A DNA stretch of 6,916 bases from an uncultured Planctomycetales bacterium (GCA_937889015.1 CALARR010000078.1:1-6916); one strand, 5' to 3'; shown: positions 1-5,656, counted from the first letter of the stretch. Notes: generated from the letters alone by a model not told the origin. Numbers and translations: made by a program.

Positions 1-70
1 CGTCGGGAGAAGCCACCGCTAGTGCAGTGCATCGGAATTGGCGGCCTGTGTTGTGGGTCACCCAGGAATG

Positions 71-151
71 GTGGGTGCCATGCCCACGCATGTCGTGGGC
101 ATGCAAAGGTTTGAGGGCACATGGCCACGCGAGCGTGGCCATGGCACCCCA
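71..151. repeat. Nested palindromic (REP-like) element with two hairpins inside an outer stem
   Basis: Two perfect 10-bp hairpins lie side by side. CATGCCCACG (79-88) pairs with CGTGGGCATG (94-103) across a 5-base loop. CATGGCCACG (120-129) pairs with CGTGGCCATG (134-143) across a 4-base loop. GGGTGCCATG (73-82) is also complementary to CATGGCACCC (140-149), so the unit can close into one outer stem or form two separate hairpins. This layout is typical of dispersed REP/BIME-type repeats. I recall very similar GCCATGCCCACG/CGTGGCCATGGC palindromes in planctomycete genomes but cannot confirm copy number here. It lies more than 200 bases from the regulator start, so a direct operator role is possible but unsupported. 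Confidence 0.75.
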
Positions 152-329
152 CAATGTTCCATCTGCGCGACGCACTACGCCGGACCGGCACCGGCCCGTG
201 AGCAGTTGCGGGAATGGGGCCGCGCACCGCAAGGTCGAGGCAGAGTGCCCGGGCTTGGAGGGCATCGGGCGTCACGCGTGGACGCAACATGCGCTGAGCG
301 TCATCCTGGCCCTGATGGACGCGGCATGC

Positions 330-359
330 TTGCACCGACGTGCTGTCCCTGTGTACAAT
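330..359 (+). promoter_or_regulatory. Sigma-70-type promoter of the AraC gene, probably leaderless
   Basis: A -35 element TTGCAC (330-335) and a -10 element TACAAT (354-359) are separated by 18 bases. Transcription would be expected about 7 bases after the -10, at about 366, which is the A of the regulator's ATG. No Shine-Dalgarno sequence precedes that ATG, consistent with a leaderless message. The hexamers are seen directly; the start site is inferred from spacing. Confidence 0.6.
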
Positions 360-365
360 TGGCGC

Positions 366-1124
366 ATGCAACCCGCCGCATTTCAACGTAACTTCCTCCG
401 CCAGCTGGGCGATTACCGGCCACTGCAGCAACTGCTGGACCTGTTGCCGGACGTGGCCTTCTTCGTCAAGGACCGGCGCGGCCGGTTCGTGCTTTCCAGC
501 CGCCGCGCCACGGACTGCTGCCGCGTGGATTCCGAGGGCGAAGTGATCGGCAAGTGCGACCGGGACTTCTTCCCGGACGACCGCTGTGCTTTGTATCGCC
601 AGCAAGATCAGCAGGTGATGCGCTCCGGCAAGCCAATCATCAACGCCGTCTGTCCCACGCCGGAAGAGGGCTCCGACGCCCTGATCATCTACAGCAAGGT
701 GCCGTTGCGCGATCGGCGCGGACGCGTGATCGGGATTGCGGGCATCCACCGGGAACTGCGCGGCCAGCGTACCTCGCCGCCGCTGGTGGGGCGCATCGCG
801 CGCGCCGTGGCCATCATGCAAGAGCGCTATGCCGTTCGCTTGCGGATCACCGAATTGGCGGCAGCGGCCCGGCTCTCAAGGAGCCAGTTCGACCGGCAGT
901 TCCGCAAGCTGTTCGGCACCACCCCGCGCGAATATCTGCAACGGGTACGCGTGAGCGCCGCGTGCCGCTTGCTGGAAAACAGCACGCAGAAGACGACCCA
1001 GATCGCCTTGGCGACCGGCTTCTACGATCACAGCCACTTCTCGCGAACCTTTCGCCGGATCATGGGCACGACGCCCATCGTGTTTCGCCGGCGGCATTCG
1101 GCCGAGGGGCGGGCGCGACCTTGA
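366..1124 (+). CDS. PAS domain-containing AraC family transcriptional regulator
   Basis: A 252-residue cytoplasmic DNA-binding regulator. Residues about 20-130 form a PAS (PAS_4-like) sensor: LLPDVAFFVKDRRGRFV near 26-42 is the classic PAS opening, and VPLRDRRGRVIGIAGIHRE near 112-130 is the closing strand pair. Residues about 142-245 are the AraC double helix-turn-helix. The first helix pair spans about 159-187 (ITELAAAARLSRSQFDRQF); the second spans about 210-237 (QIALATGFYDHSHFSRTFRR, then GTTP), matching the AraC signature. The ATG at 366 is chosen because a promoter ends 6 bases before it and the PAS homology starts soon after. An in-frame opening back to 27 would cross that promoter and a palindromic repeat. 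PAS-AraC proteins usually respond to a small molecule or signal and act on carbohydrate genes. The ligand and targets are unknown here. It is convergent with the carrier/E1 operon. Confidence 0.88.
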   Translation: MQPAAFQRNFLRQLGDYRPLQQLLDLLPDVAFFVKDRRGRFVLSSRRATDCCRVDSEGEVIGKCDRDFFPDDRCALYRQQDQQVMRSGKPIINAVCPTPEEGSDALIIYSKVPLRDRRGRVIGIAGIHRELRGQRTSPPLVGRIARAVAIMQERYAVRLRITELAAAARLSRSQFDRQFRKLFGTTPREYLQRVRVSAACRLLENSTQKTTQIALATGFYDHSHFSRTFRRIMGTTPIVFRRRHSAEGRARP

Positions 1125-1217
1125 GATTGCCCGGAATCCTGGTCACCGCGCAAGAACCGATCGCAGAACCGCTGCCGCCATGTCGGGCAGCGCGGCAAGC
1201 CTGAGTTGCTGATACTA

Positions 1218-1237
1218 TGTGGGGACCGGCTCCCACA
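1218..1237. terminator. Possible bidirectional hairpin between convergent genes
   Basis: TGTGGG (1218-1223) pairs with CCCACA (1232-1237) around an 8-base loop in the 135-base gap between the regulator stop and the convergent carrier stop. It has no T-run on either side, so it is not a textbook intrinsic terminator. Location is the main argument. Confidence 0.3.
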
Positions 1238-1259
1238 GCGCGACCCGTGCCGCGGGCCT

Positions 1260-1520
1260 TCATCCGCCGGCTACGGGGGCGATGAGCAGCAACTCGTCCC
1301 CGTCGCGGAGCGGCCGGTCAACGCATCGGCCCACGGTGCCGGCGTGCGTGCCGGATACGGCCACCAGGCAACTGGCAGGCAAGGCGGTATCCGGCTCGAG
1401 CAGAGAGGTCAACGCGGCGAGGGCCGCGGCGAGCGATGCGCCGGCGGGCAGATCCAGCGCGCTAGGCATCTGCTGCGAAAGCGGGTAGTTGCGACCGGCA
1501 TACACGATGTGGATCTTCAT
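1260..1520 (-). CDS. MoaD/ThiS family sulfur-carrier-like protein
   Basis: An 86-residue ubiquitin-like beta-grasp protein. It begins MKIHIVYAGRN, the first strand pair. A LPAGASLAAALAAL segment near 24-37 matches the helix-leading segment of MoaD/ThiS proteins. It ends DGDELLLIAPVAGG. The C-terminal Gly-Gly is the residue pair that is adenylated and then thiocarboxylated in this family, and the D-E-L-x-x-x-P-V-x-G-G ending is typical of MoaD. The start lies 18 bases after the stop of the E1-like gene, so the two should be one transcript. No Shine-Dalgarno sequence is seen before this ATG, so translation may be coupled to the upstream gene. No molybdopterin or thiamine biosynthesis genes are in the window, so the sulfur acceptor is unknown. 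It could serve cofactor synthesis, sulfur amino-acid metabolism or protein tagging. Confidence 0.82.
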   Translation of the reverse strand: MKIHIVYAGRNYPLSQQMPSALDLPAGASLAAALAALTSLLEPDTALPASCLVAVSGTHAGTVGRCVDRPLRDGDELLLIAPVAGG

Positions 1521-1538
1521 GACGAATCAGGACTGCGG

Positions 1539-2345
1539 TTACGTTCCGACCGGGTTAGCGGTATCGGTGGCGCGGGCTGGCGGTGCTGCGCCACACTCGG
1601 GACAATCGGCCCGGGCCTGAAGTTGAACCTGCGTGTTCCGCCCCTGGTAGGCGTCGATCAGCCACAGGCGCCCGGCCAGGACCTCGCCGCAGCCGGAGAG
1701 AAGCTTGATCGCCTCCAACGCGGCCAGCGAACCCACGGCCGCGGAAATCGCACCCAGCACCGGAAAGGACTCTTCAAAGGGCGGGTCCTCGGGATACACG
1801 CAGCGCAGGCAGGCCGTGTGGCCGGGAACAAGAACCATCAGCGTGGCCGTCAATCCCCATTGGGCCGCGTCGATCAGGGGCACGCCGGCCGCCACCGCGG
1901 CCCGATTCAGGCACAGACGCTCGGCAAACGTGGGGGCGCAGGAGAGGATCAGGTCGACTTCGCGAGCCAGTCGCAGGGCCTCTTGTTGGTCGGGCTCGTG
2001 GTCGATGGCTTCGACGGTCACGAAACGATTCAGTTTCTGCAAGCGACGCGCAAAGGGCACGGCGCGGCCTTGGCCGACGAGATCCTCGCCGCCCAAGACC
2101 TGGCGGTTCAGATCGGCCGTGTGCAGCGCACCGCCATGGGCCAGGACGACTCGTCCCACGCCCGCCATCACCAGGGCCTGCGCGGCCGGACCGCCCACAC
2201 CGCCGGCACGCGTCACCAGGACGCGCGCGGCCTTGAGCCGGGCCTGGCCCTCAATGGTGAGCACGCCGGGGCCGATCTGACGCGCATAGCGCGCCAGTTC
2301 GTGGGGCGAAAGCGTGTTGGCGGCTGAAAGGTCTATTTCAGGCAT
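1539..2345 (-). CDS. E1-like ThiF/MoeB/HesA family protein with a non-canonical active site
   Basis: A 268-residue Rossmann-type protein of the family that normally adenylates the C-terminal glycine of MoaD/ThiS carriers. Kept family features: RYARQ (19-23), the dinucleotide turn TRAGGVGG (45-52), DLNRQ (78-82), VGQ (90-92), GSLAALEAIKLLSG (205-218), and the zinc pairs CLRC (179-182) and CPEC (248-251). Aligned by eye with my memory of E. coli MoeB, several catalytic positions differ. The first Gly of GxGGxG is Arg, the acidic ribose-binding strand end reads AHGG (69-72), the Asn of NLxRQ is Asp78, the Lys is Arg94, and the CTDN Asp falls in CAPT (136-139). The position of ThiF's reactive Cys appears to be Phe194. 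The ATG at 2345 is preferred over one at 2384, which lies inside the -35 box. It is the first gene of an operon with the carrier. It may be a distinct E1-like subfamily rather than a decayed enzyme, since the frame is intact. Confidence 0.85.
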   Translation of the reverse strand: MPEIDLSAANTLSPHELARYARQIGPGVLTIEGQARLKAARVLVTRAGGVGGPAAQALVMAGVGRVVLAHGGALHTADLNRQVLGGEDLVGQGRAVPFARRLQKLNRFVTVEAIDHEPDQQEALRLAREVDLILSCAPTFAERLCLNRAAVAAGVPLIDAAQWGLTATLMVLVPGHTACLRCVYPEDPPFEESFPVLGAISAAVGSLAALEAIKLLSGCGEVLAGRLWLIDAYQGRNTQVQLQARADCPECGAAPPARATDTANPVGT

Positions 2346-2354
2346 GATCTGTTG

Positions 2355-2384
2355 ATTATAGGGAGGTTCGGAGAGGGAAAGCAA
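2355..2384 (-). promoter_or_regulatory. Promoter of the E1-like/carrier operon
   Basis: Read on the minus strand, TTGCTT (2384-2379) and a perfect TATAAT (2360-2355) are 18 bases apart. A start site about 7 bases downstream falls near 2348, only about 3 bases before the ATG at 2345. The operon message would be leaderless or nearly so. No ribosome-binding site fits in between. The promoter also argues against the longer reading frame starting at 2384. Confidence 0.65.
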
Positions 2385-2453
2385 TGCGCCCCGTCATCCT
2401 GAGATAGGCTCTGTGTGTAAGAAGGAGAAAGGGCAAAGGGGAGCGACGGGAAA

Positions 2454-2490
2454 GAGGAACCACCGGCACAAGGACACGAAGGAAAAAGGG
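2454..2490. repeat. Copy of a degenerate CAC-AAG-GACACGAAG-type intergenic repeat
   Basis: The stretch holds an AACCACC start, GGCACAAGG, ACACGAAGG and a run of A and G. It resembles the short ACCACRAAGRCACRAAG repeats that I recall as abundant between genes in planctomycetes and other environmental bacteria. Only this one copy is in the window, so the assignment rests on memory of the motif. It sits inside a longer polypurine tract. Confidence 0.35.
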
Positions 2491-2557
2491 ATTGAAGAGG
2501 GTGGGCTCGTCCGGGATTGCCGTCTGTTGACGAGAAAGGTGTCAGGGCGCACCGAGC

Positions 2558-2638
2558 GGAACGAGGCACGCCCGTTGGAACGAGGCACGCCGGTTGGAAC
2601 GAACGCCGCTTGGAGCGTGCAAAGAACGGCGTGCCTCG
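2558..2638. repeat. Tandem 19-bp repeats with a distal inverted copy
   Basis: Two adjacent 19-base units, at 2558-2576 and 2577-2595, differ at one base. Each starts GGAACGAGGCACGCC and ends GTT. A shortened third unit starts GGAACGAACGCC at 2596. CGAGGCACGCCG (2581-2592) is perfectly complementary to CGGCGTGCCTCG (2627-2638), so the block can fold into a 12-bp stem with a 34-base loop. It looks like a miniature repeat array or decayed palindromic element, not a gene. Confidence 0.7.
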
Positions 2639-2641
2639 CGA

Positions 2642-2658
2642 CGGATCGTCCCGATCCG
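2642..2658. repeat. Short perfect hairpin
   Basis: CGGATCG (2642-2648) and CGATCCG (2652-2658) form a 7-bp stem with a 3-base loop, 3 bases after the tandem repeat block. It may be part of the same repeat element. There is no T-run after it. Confidence 0.5.
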
Positions 2659-2739
2659 CCGCTCGGCGCGCCCTACGTCGCGCGGCGCAAAAGACTTCGA
2701 CTTCTGAGAAACCTGGTCACACCCCCAAGGGCGGTTTTC

Positions 2740-2768
2740 TTGACTTGGCCCGGTGCGTTCTGTACAAA
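2740..2768 (+). promoter_or_regulatory. Promoter of the GDSL/SGNH hydrolase gene
   Basis: TTGACT (2740-2745) and TACAAA (2763-2768) are separated by the optimal 17 bases. The predicted start is near 2775, giving a 5' leader of about 40 bases. A weak AAGG at 2801-2804 lies 10 bases before the ATG and is the only ribosome-binding candidate. This is the strongest promoter match in the window for a gene with a normal leader. Confidence 0.65.
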
Positions 2769-2814
2769 CGACAGGATTGCCACGGTACTGCCATCAACCC
2801 AAGGCCCGACATCC

Positions 2815-4281
2815 ATGACCGCAACCGCCACCCCGTTTCGCACACTATTTGCTCGTTGGATCGCCACTGCGTGCCGCCGCCCCGCCAGCGCCGGTTGGCT
2901 CGTGTCGTTGCTGCTGGGCCTGGCCCTCGTCTTGGCGGCAAGCCGGGCCTCGGCGACCGAACCGCAGCCCGAGCCGTTCCGCAAGGGGGACACGGTCTGC
3001 ATTGTCGGCGACAGCATCACGCACGGGGGCCGGTATCACGCCTTCCTGTACCTGTTCTATGCCACACGCTTTCCGGATCGCGGCGTGTGCCTGGTGAACT
3101 CCGGCATCTCGGGCGACAGTGCCGGCGGCGCCTTCAAGCGTTTGGATTGGGATATCCTCGTGCATCGGCCGACCGCTGCCACCGTGATGCTGGGGATGAA
3201 CGACGTGGGCCGGACTCTGTACGGCAAGGACAAGACCGAAGCCAAGCATCGGCAGGCGCAGCAAGCCACCGTCCAACGTTATGCCGCCAACATGACCAAA
3301 CTGGTCGAAGGCCTGAAAAAGGCCAACGTGCGCGTGACGCTGGTCACGCCCAGCATCTATGAGCAAAACGCCGACACCGGGACCGAGAACCTCTTCGGCT
3401 GCAACGACGGGCTGGCCAACTGCGCCCTGGAAGTGAAGAAGATCGCCCAGCAGTTCGGCTTCCCGGTCATCGACCTGCACTCGGCTATGGATGCCCTCAA
3501 CCGGCAGGCGCAGAAGAGCGACCCGAATTTCACCCTGGTAGGCAAGGACCGGGTGCATCCGGGCGAGTTGGGGCATTTTGTCATGGCCTACCTGCTGTTG
3601 AAGGCCCAGGGCGTGCCGCAGTACGTGTCGCAGATGGCCGTGGCCGCCGACTCGGGCACGATCGTGCGGCAAGACCAATGTCGCATCAGCCAACTACAGG
3701 CCAACGCCAACGAGGTGGCCTTCGATTGCCTGGAAGCGGCCTTGCCCTTCCCGGTGCCCTCCGGGGCCGAGGGCGCGCTCAAGTTGGTTCCGTTCCAGCA
3801 GGAAATGAACCAGGAAGTGCTGAAGGTCACCGGGCTGTCCCCGGGCACGTACACGCTGGCGATCGACGGCCAGGACGTGGGCCAGTATGACGCGGCCAGC
3901 CTGGCCGCCGGCGTGAACCTGGCCTGCAACCCCAAGACGCCCCAGTATCAGCAGGCCCTGGAGGTGAGCCAGATCAACGCCACGCGCCACTCGCTGGAGG
4001 CCGGCCGGCTGCGCACCGTGGCCGCCATGCACAACTCGCTTCTGAACCGCGGGGGAGTGGATCTGAACGACCCGGCCGCGGTCGAAAAGGCCCTGGCCGA
4101 GCAATTGGAGACGCGCAAGTCCTCGCCGCAATACAACTACTTCAAGGGCGTGGTGGCCAACTACCGCAAATACAAGCCGACGCACGAGGCGACGGTCGAG
4201 GAGGTCAAGCAGTCGCGGCAGAAGATCTACCAGGCGGCGCAGCCCAAGTCGCATCACTTCGTGATCCGCAAGGGGGCTTGA
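2815..4281 (+). CDS. Secreted GDSL/SGNH-family hydrolase (probable carbohydrate esterase) with C-terminal extension
   Basis: A 488-residue secreted protein. A long basic N-region is followed by a hydrophobic core (about 28-42) and a probable signal-peptidase site after ASRASA (residue 47). The SGNH domain spans about 55-265. Block I is CIVGDSIT with Ser67; block II is NSGISGDSAGG (95-105); block III is MLGMND with Asn129; block V is KDRVHPG with Asp245 and His248. These supply the Ser-Asp-His triad and oxyanion residues. The family removes acyl groups such as acetate from sugars or lipids. The substrate is not readable from sequence. About 220 residues follow the catalytic domain: a strand-rich part around VTGLSPGTYTLAIDGQDVGQY, then a charged helical tail. 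I recall similar tails in planctomycete relatives. The ATG at 2815 is chosen because promoter and signal peptide fit it. The DUF1080 gene follows on the same strand after 187 bases, so the two may act on one polysaccharide. Confidence 0.87.
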   Translation: MTATATPFRTLFARWIATACRRPASAGWLVSLLLGLALVLAASRASATEPQPEPFRKGDTVCIVGDSITHGGRYHAFLYLFYATRFPDRGVCLVNSGISGDSAGGAFKRLDWDILVHRPTAATVMLGMNDVGRTLYGKDKTEAKHRQAQQATVQRYAANMTKLVEGLKKANVRVTLVTPSIYEQNADTGTENLFGCNDGLANCALEVKKIAQQFGFPVIDLHSAMDALNRQAQKSDPNFTLVGKDRVHPGELGHFVMAYLLLKAQGVPQYVSQMAVAADSGTIVRQDQCRISQLQANANEVAFDCLEAALPFPVPSGAEGALKLVPFQQEMNQEVLKVTGLSPGTYTLAIDGQDVGQYDAASLAAGVNLACNPKTPQYQQALEVSQINATRHSLEAGRLRTVAAMHNSLLNRGGVDLNDPAAVEKALAEQLETRKSSPQYNYFKGVVANYRKYKPTHEATVEEVKQSRQKIYQAAQPKSHHFVIRKGA

Positions 4282-4286
4282 GGCCG

Positions 4287-4314
4287 TTGTGGGCGCCGAC
4301 AGGGCCGGTACAAT
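4287..4314 (+). promoter_or_regulatory. Candidate promoter of the DUF1080 gene
   Basis: TTGTGG (4287-4292) and TACAAT (4309-4314) are 16 bases apart, directly after the GDSL stop. A start near 4321 would give a leader of about 148 bases before the ATG at 4469. The -35 is a moderate match and the spacing short, so activity is less certain than for the other promoters. The -10 hexamer is identical to that of the AraC gene. Confidence 0.45.
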
Positions 4315-4382
4315 GTGTGGACGGTGAGGGTTCGAGATTTCGCCCGCTTTTATTGGACGTCAGAAAAAAATGTCGTAGCTGT

Positions 4383-4426
4383 CGGGCCCGTTGCCCGGGA
4401 AGACCGGCCTCCCGATGGTCGGCCTC
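4383..4426 (+). other. GC-rich structured segment in the DUF1080 leader
   Basis: CGGGC (4383-4387) can pair with GCCCG (4393-4397). CGGCCTC recurs 15 bases apart at 4405-4411 and 4420-4426, and GACC (4402-4405) can pair with GGTC (4417-4420). These could fold in the long 5' leader. No known riboswitch class is recognised. Confidence 0.25.
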
Positions 4427-4455
4427 ACGGCATTACTTACCTGAGACGCGATAGT

Positions 4456-4461
4456 AGGGAG
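4456..4461 (+). promoter_or_regulatory. Ribosome-binding site of the DUF1080 gene
   Basis: AGGGAG ends 7 bases before the ATG at 4469, which supports that start. It is the only clear Shine-Dalgarno match before a gene in the window. Confidence 0.6.
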
Positions 4462-4468
4462 CACGGCT

Positions 4469-5545
4469 ATGCGGTACCTGGAGCGTTGTCTGCTGTCGGT
4501 TGCAGTGATCTTGGCGTTTCCGCTGTGTGGCCTGGCTCAACCGCCGAAGCCGCCCTTGCCGCCCGGCCCGCCGCCCGGCTTTGCGCCGCCCGAGTTCAAA
4601 CCGGCCCCCAAGGTCGCCAAGACCCACGTGCCACAACCGACGTTCAACTCCGTGGCCGAGGCCGGCGCGGACTACCAGGTGCAAGGCGAATACGTGGGCA
4701 AGATCCGCAACGACGAGGGCGAGGTGCAGCAGGGCGTGCAGATCATCGCCCTGGGTGACGGGACCTTCCGCGCCGTGGGCTATCACGGCGGGCTGCCGGG
4801 CGCGGGCTGGGACCGCAGCGAGACCATCGAGGTCGAAGGCTCCACGGTCGGCGGCCAGACGACCTTCACCGTCTCCGATCCGCCCATCACGGCCACCGTG
4901 GCCGACGGTGTGATGACGATCAAGGAGGCCGACGGGCATGTGCTGGGCACGCTCAAGAAGACCACGCGCGAAAGCCCCACGTTGGGCGCGAAGTACCCGG
5001 CCGGCGCGATCGTGCTCTTCGACGGGGCCAACGCCGACGCGTTTGAAAACGGCCAGATGGAAAACGGCCTGTTGCTGGAAGGCTGCACCAGCAAGCGGAC
5101 CTTCAAGGATCACACGCTGCACCTGGAGTTCCGCACGCCCTTCATGCCCTATTCGCGCGGCCAGTCGCGCGGCAACAGCGGCGTGTATGTCCAGGGCCGC
5201 TACGAGATCCAGATCCTGGATTCCTTTGGCCTGGAAGGGGCGGACAACGAGTGCGGCGGCATCTACAAGGCCTCGAAGCCGGCCGTGAACATGTGCCTGC
5301 CGCCGTTGGCTTGGCAGACCTACGACATCGAATTCACGGCCGCTCGCTTCCAGGACGGAACGAAGACGCAGGACGCCAAGATCACCGTGAAACACAATGG
5401 CGTGGTGATTCACCAGGACCTGAAGCTGCCGGCCGTCACGCCGGGCGGCAAGCTGAAGACCGAGACCGAAGAGGCCGGCCCTCTGTTCCTGCAGAACCAC
5501 CGCAACCCGGTGCGCTTCCGCAACATCTGGGTGGTGGAGAAGTAG
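4469..5545 (+). CDS. Secreted DUF1080 (3-keto-disaccharide hydrolase) domain protein
   Basis: A 358-residue exported protein. The signal peptide is about residues 1-23, with core LLSVAVILAF and cleavage after GLA. A proline-rich linker follows (about 25-48), then a beta-rich middle region (about 60-165), then the DUF1080 jelly-roll domain (about 178-358). Its hallmarks are GAIVLFDG (179-186), HLEFRTPFMP (218-227), RGNSGVYVQGRYEIQILDSFG (234-254), CGGIY (262-266), WQTYDIEF (282-289) and the closing F-LQNH-PVRFRNIWV (340-355). Members of this family cleave 3-keto-glycosides or act as glucoside-binding or hydrolase modules, and they are greatly expanded in planctomycetes. The specific sugar cannot be told from sequence. 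The start is fixed by the Shine-Dalgarno site and signal peptide. A cysteine lies at residue 20, but FPLC is not a good lipobox, so a lipoprotein is unlikely. It follows the GDSL esterase on the same strand with a candidate promoter of its own. Confidence 0.88.
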   Translation: MRYLERCLLSVAVILAFPLCGLAQPPKPPLPPGPPPGFAPPEFKPAPKVAKTHVPQPTFNSVAEAGADYQVQGEYVGKIRNDEGEVQQGVQIIALGDGTFRAVGYHGGLPGAGWDRSETIEVEGSTVGGQTTFTVSDPPITATVADGVMTIKEADGHVLGTLKKTTRESPTLGAKYPAGAIVLFDGANADAFENGQMENGLLLEGCTSKRTFKDHTLHLEFRTPFMPYSRGQSRGNSGVYVQGRYEIQILDSFGLEGADNECGGIYKASKPAVNMCLPPLAWQTYDIEFTAARFQDGTKTQDAKITVKHNGVVIHQDLKLPAVTPGGKLKTETEEAGPLFLQNHRNPVRFRNIWVVEK

Positions 5546-5626
5546 GGGAAGCGCACAGGCTGAAGTGGCAGTCGCACACGACGGACAGGCCCCGCCTTCT
5601 GGCTAAGAGGGGGTGATGGGGTTCGG

Positions 5627-5656
5627 AAGATAGCCTGTTACCGCAATCTGCGTCAA
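5627..5656 (-). promoter_or_regulatory. Orphan minus-strand promoter-like sequence
   Basis: On the minus strand TTGACG (5656-5651) and TATCTT (5632-5627) are 18 bases apart. A transcript would start near 5620 and run leftward, antisense to the end of the DUF1080 gene. No credible minus-strand gene lies downstream. It could be a relic, an antisense or small-RNA promoter, or chance. Confidence 0.3.

Larger units (their letters stand above)
1..365. other. Intergenic region upstream of the AraC-type gene
   Basis: No credible gene is visible here. Open frames cross the stretch, including one continuous with the downstream regulator from 27. They run through a large palindromic repeat at 71-151 and resemble no protein family I know, so I treat them as chance openings in GC-rich DNA. 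The supportable contents are that palindrome and the promoter just before 366. A stop codon at 20-22 could close a gene from the left, but six codons are too few to judge. Confidence 0.6.
2346..2814. other. Divergent intergenic region between the E1-like operon and the GDSL gene
   Basis: This 469-base spacer holds the minus-strand promoter near its left end, a strongly purine-biased stretch (about 2412-2512), a tandem and inverted repeat block (2558-2638), a further short hairpin (2642-2658) and the plus-strand promoter at 2740-2768. A frame continuous with the GDSL gene stays open from 2413. I reject it as coding because it crosses the repeats and promoter and because the signal peptide begins just after 2815. 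Confidence 0.6.

Noticed and set aside
27..365. N-terminal extension of the AraC-type protein from 27
   Set aside because: It crosses a perfect palindromic repeat and a promoter that ends just before 366, contains no recognisable domain, and the PAS homology begins only after 366.
1206..2327. Long plus-strand open frame opposite the E1-like and carrier genes
   Set aside because: Its translation is rich in Gly, Arg, Gln and His without any domain, as expected from the complement of GC-rich coding DNA. The minus strand holds clear family motifs.
2346..2384. Thirteen extra N-terminal residues on the E1-like protein
   Set aside because: That start codon overlaps the -35 box, and the stretch includes the -10 box. 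The family homology begins after the ATG at 2345.
2558..2638. CRISPR array
   Set aside because: The repeated units are directly adjacent with no unique spacers, and there are fewer than three full copies and no cas genes.
2413..2814. N-terminal extension of the GDSL protein from 2413
   Set aside because: It runs through tandem repeats and a strong promoter, and would place the signal peptide inside the protein instead of at its start.
2845..3693. Minus-strand open frame opposite the GDSL gene
   Set aside because: Shadow of the SGNH hydrolase. Low-complexity Ala/Gly/Arg/His composition and no motif.
4433..5500. Long minus-strand open frame opposite the DUF1080 gene
   Set aside because: No recognisable domain and an Arg/Ala/Val/His-rich composition typical of an antisense shadow. 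The plus strand has a signal peptide, a ribosome-binding site and DUF1080 motifs.
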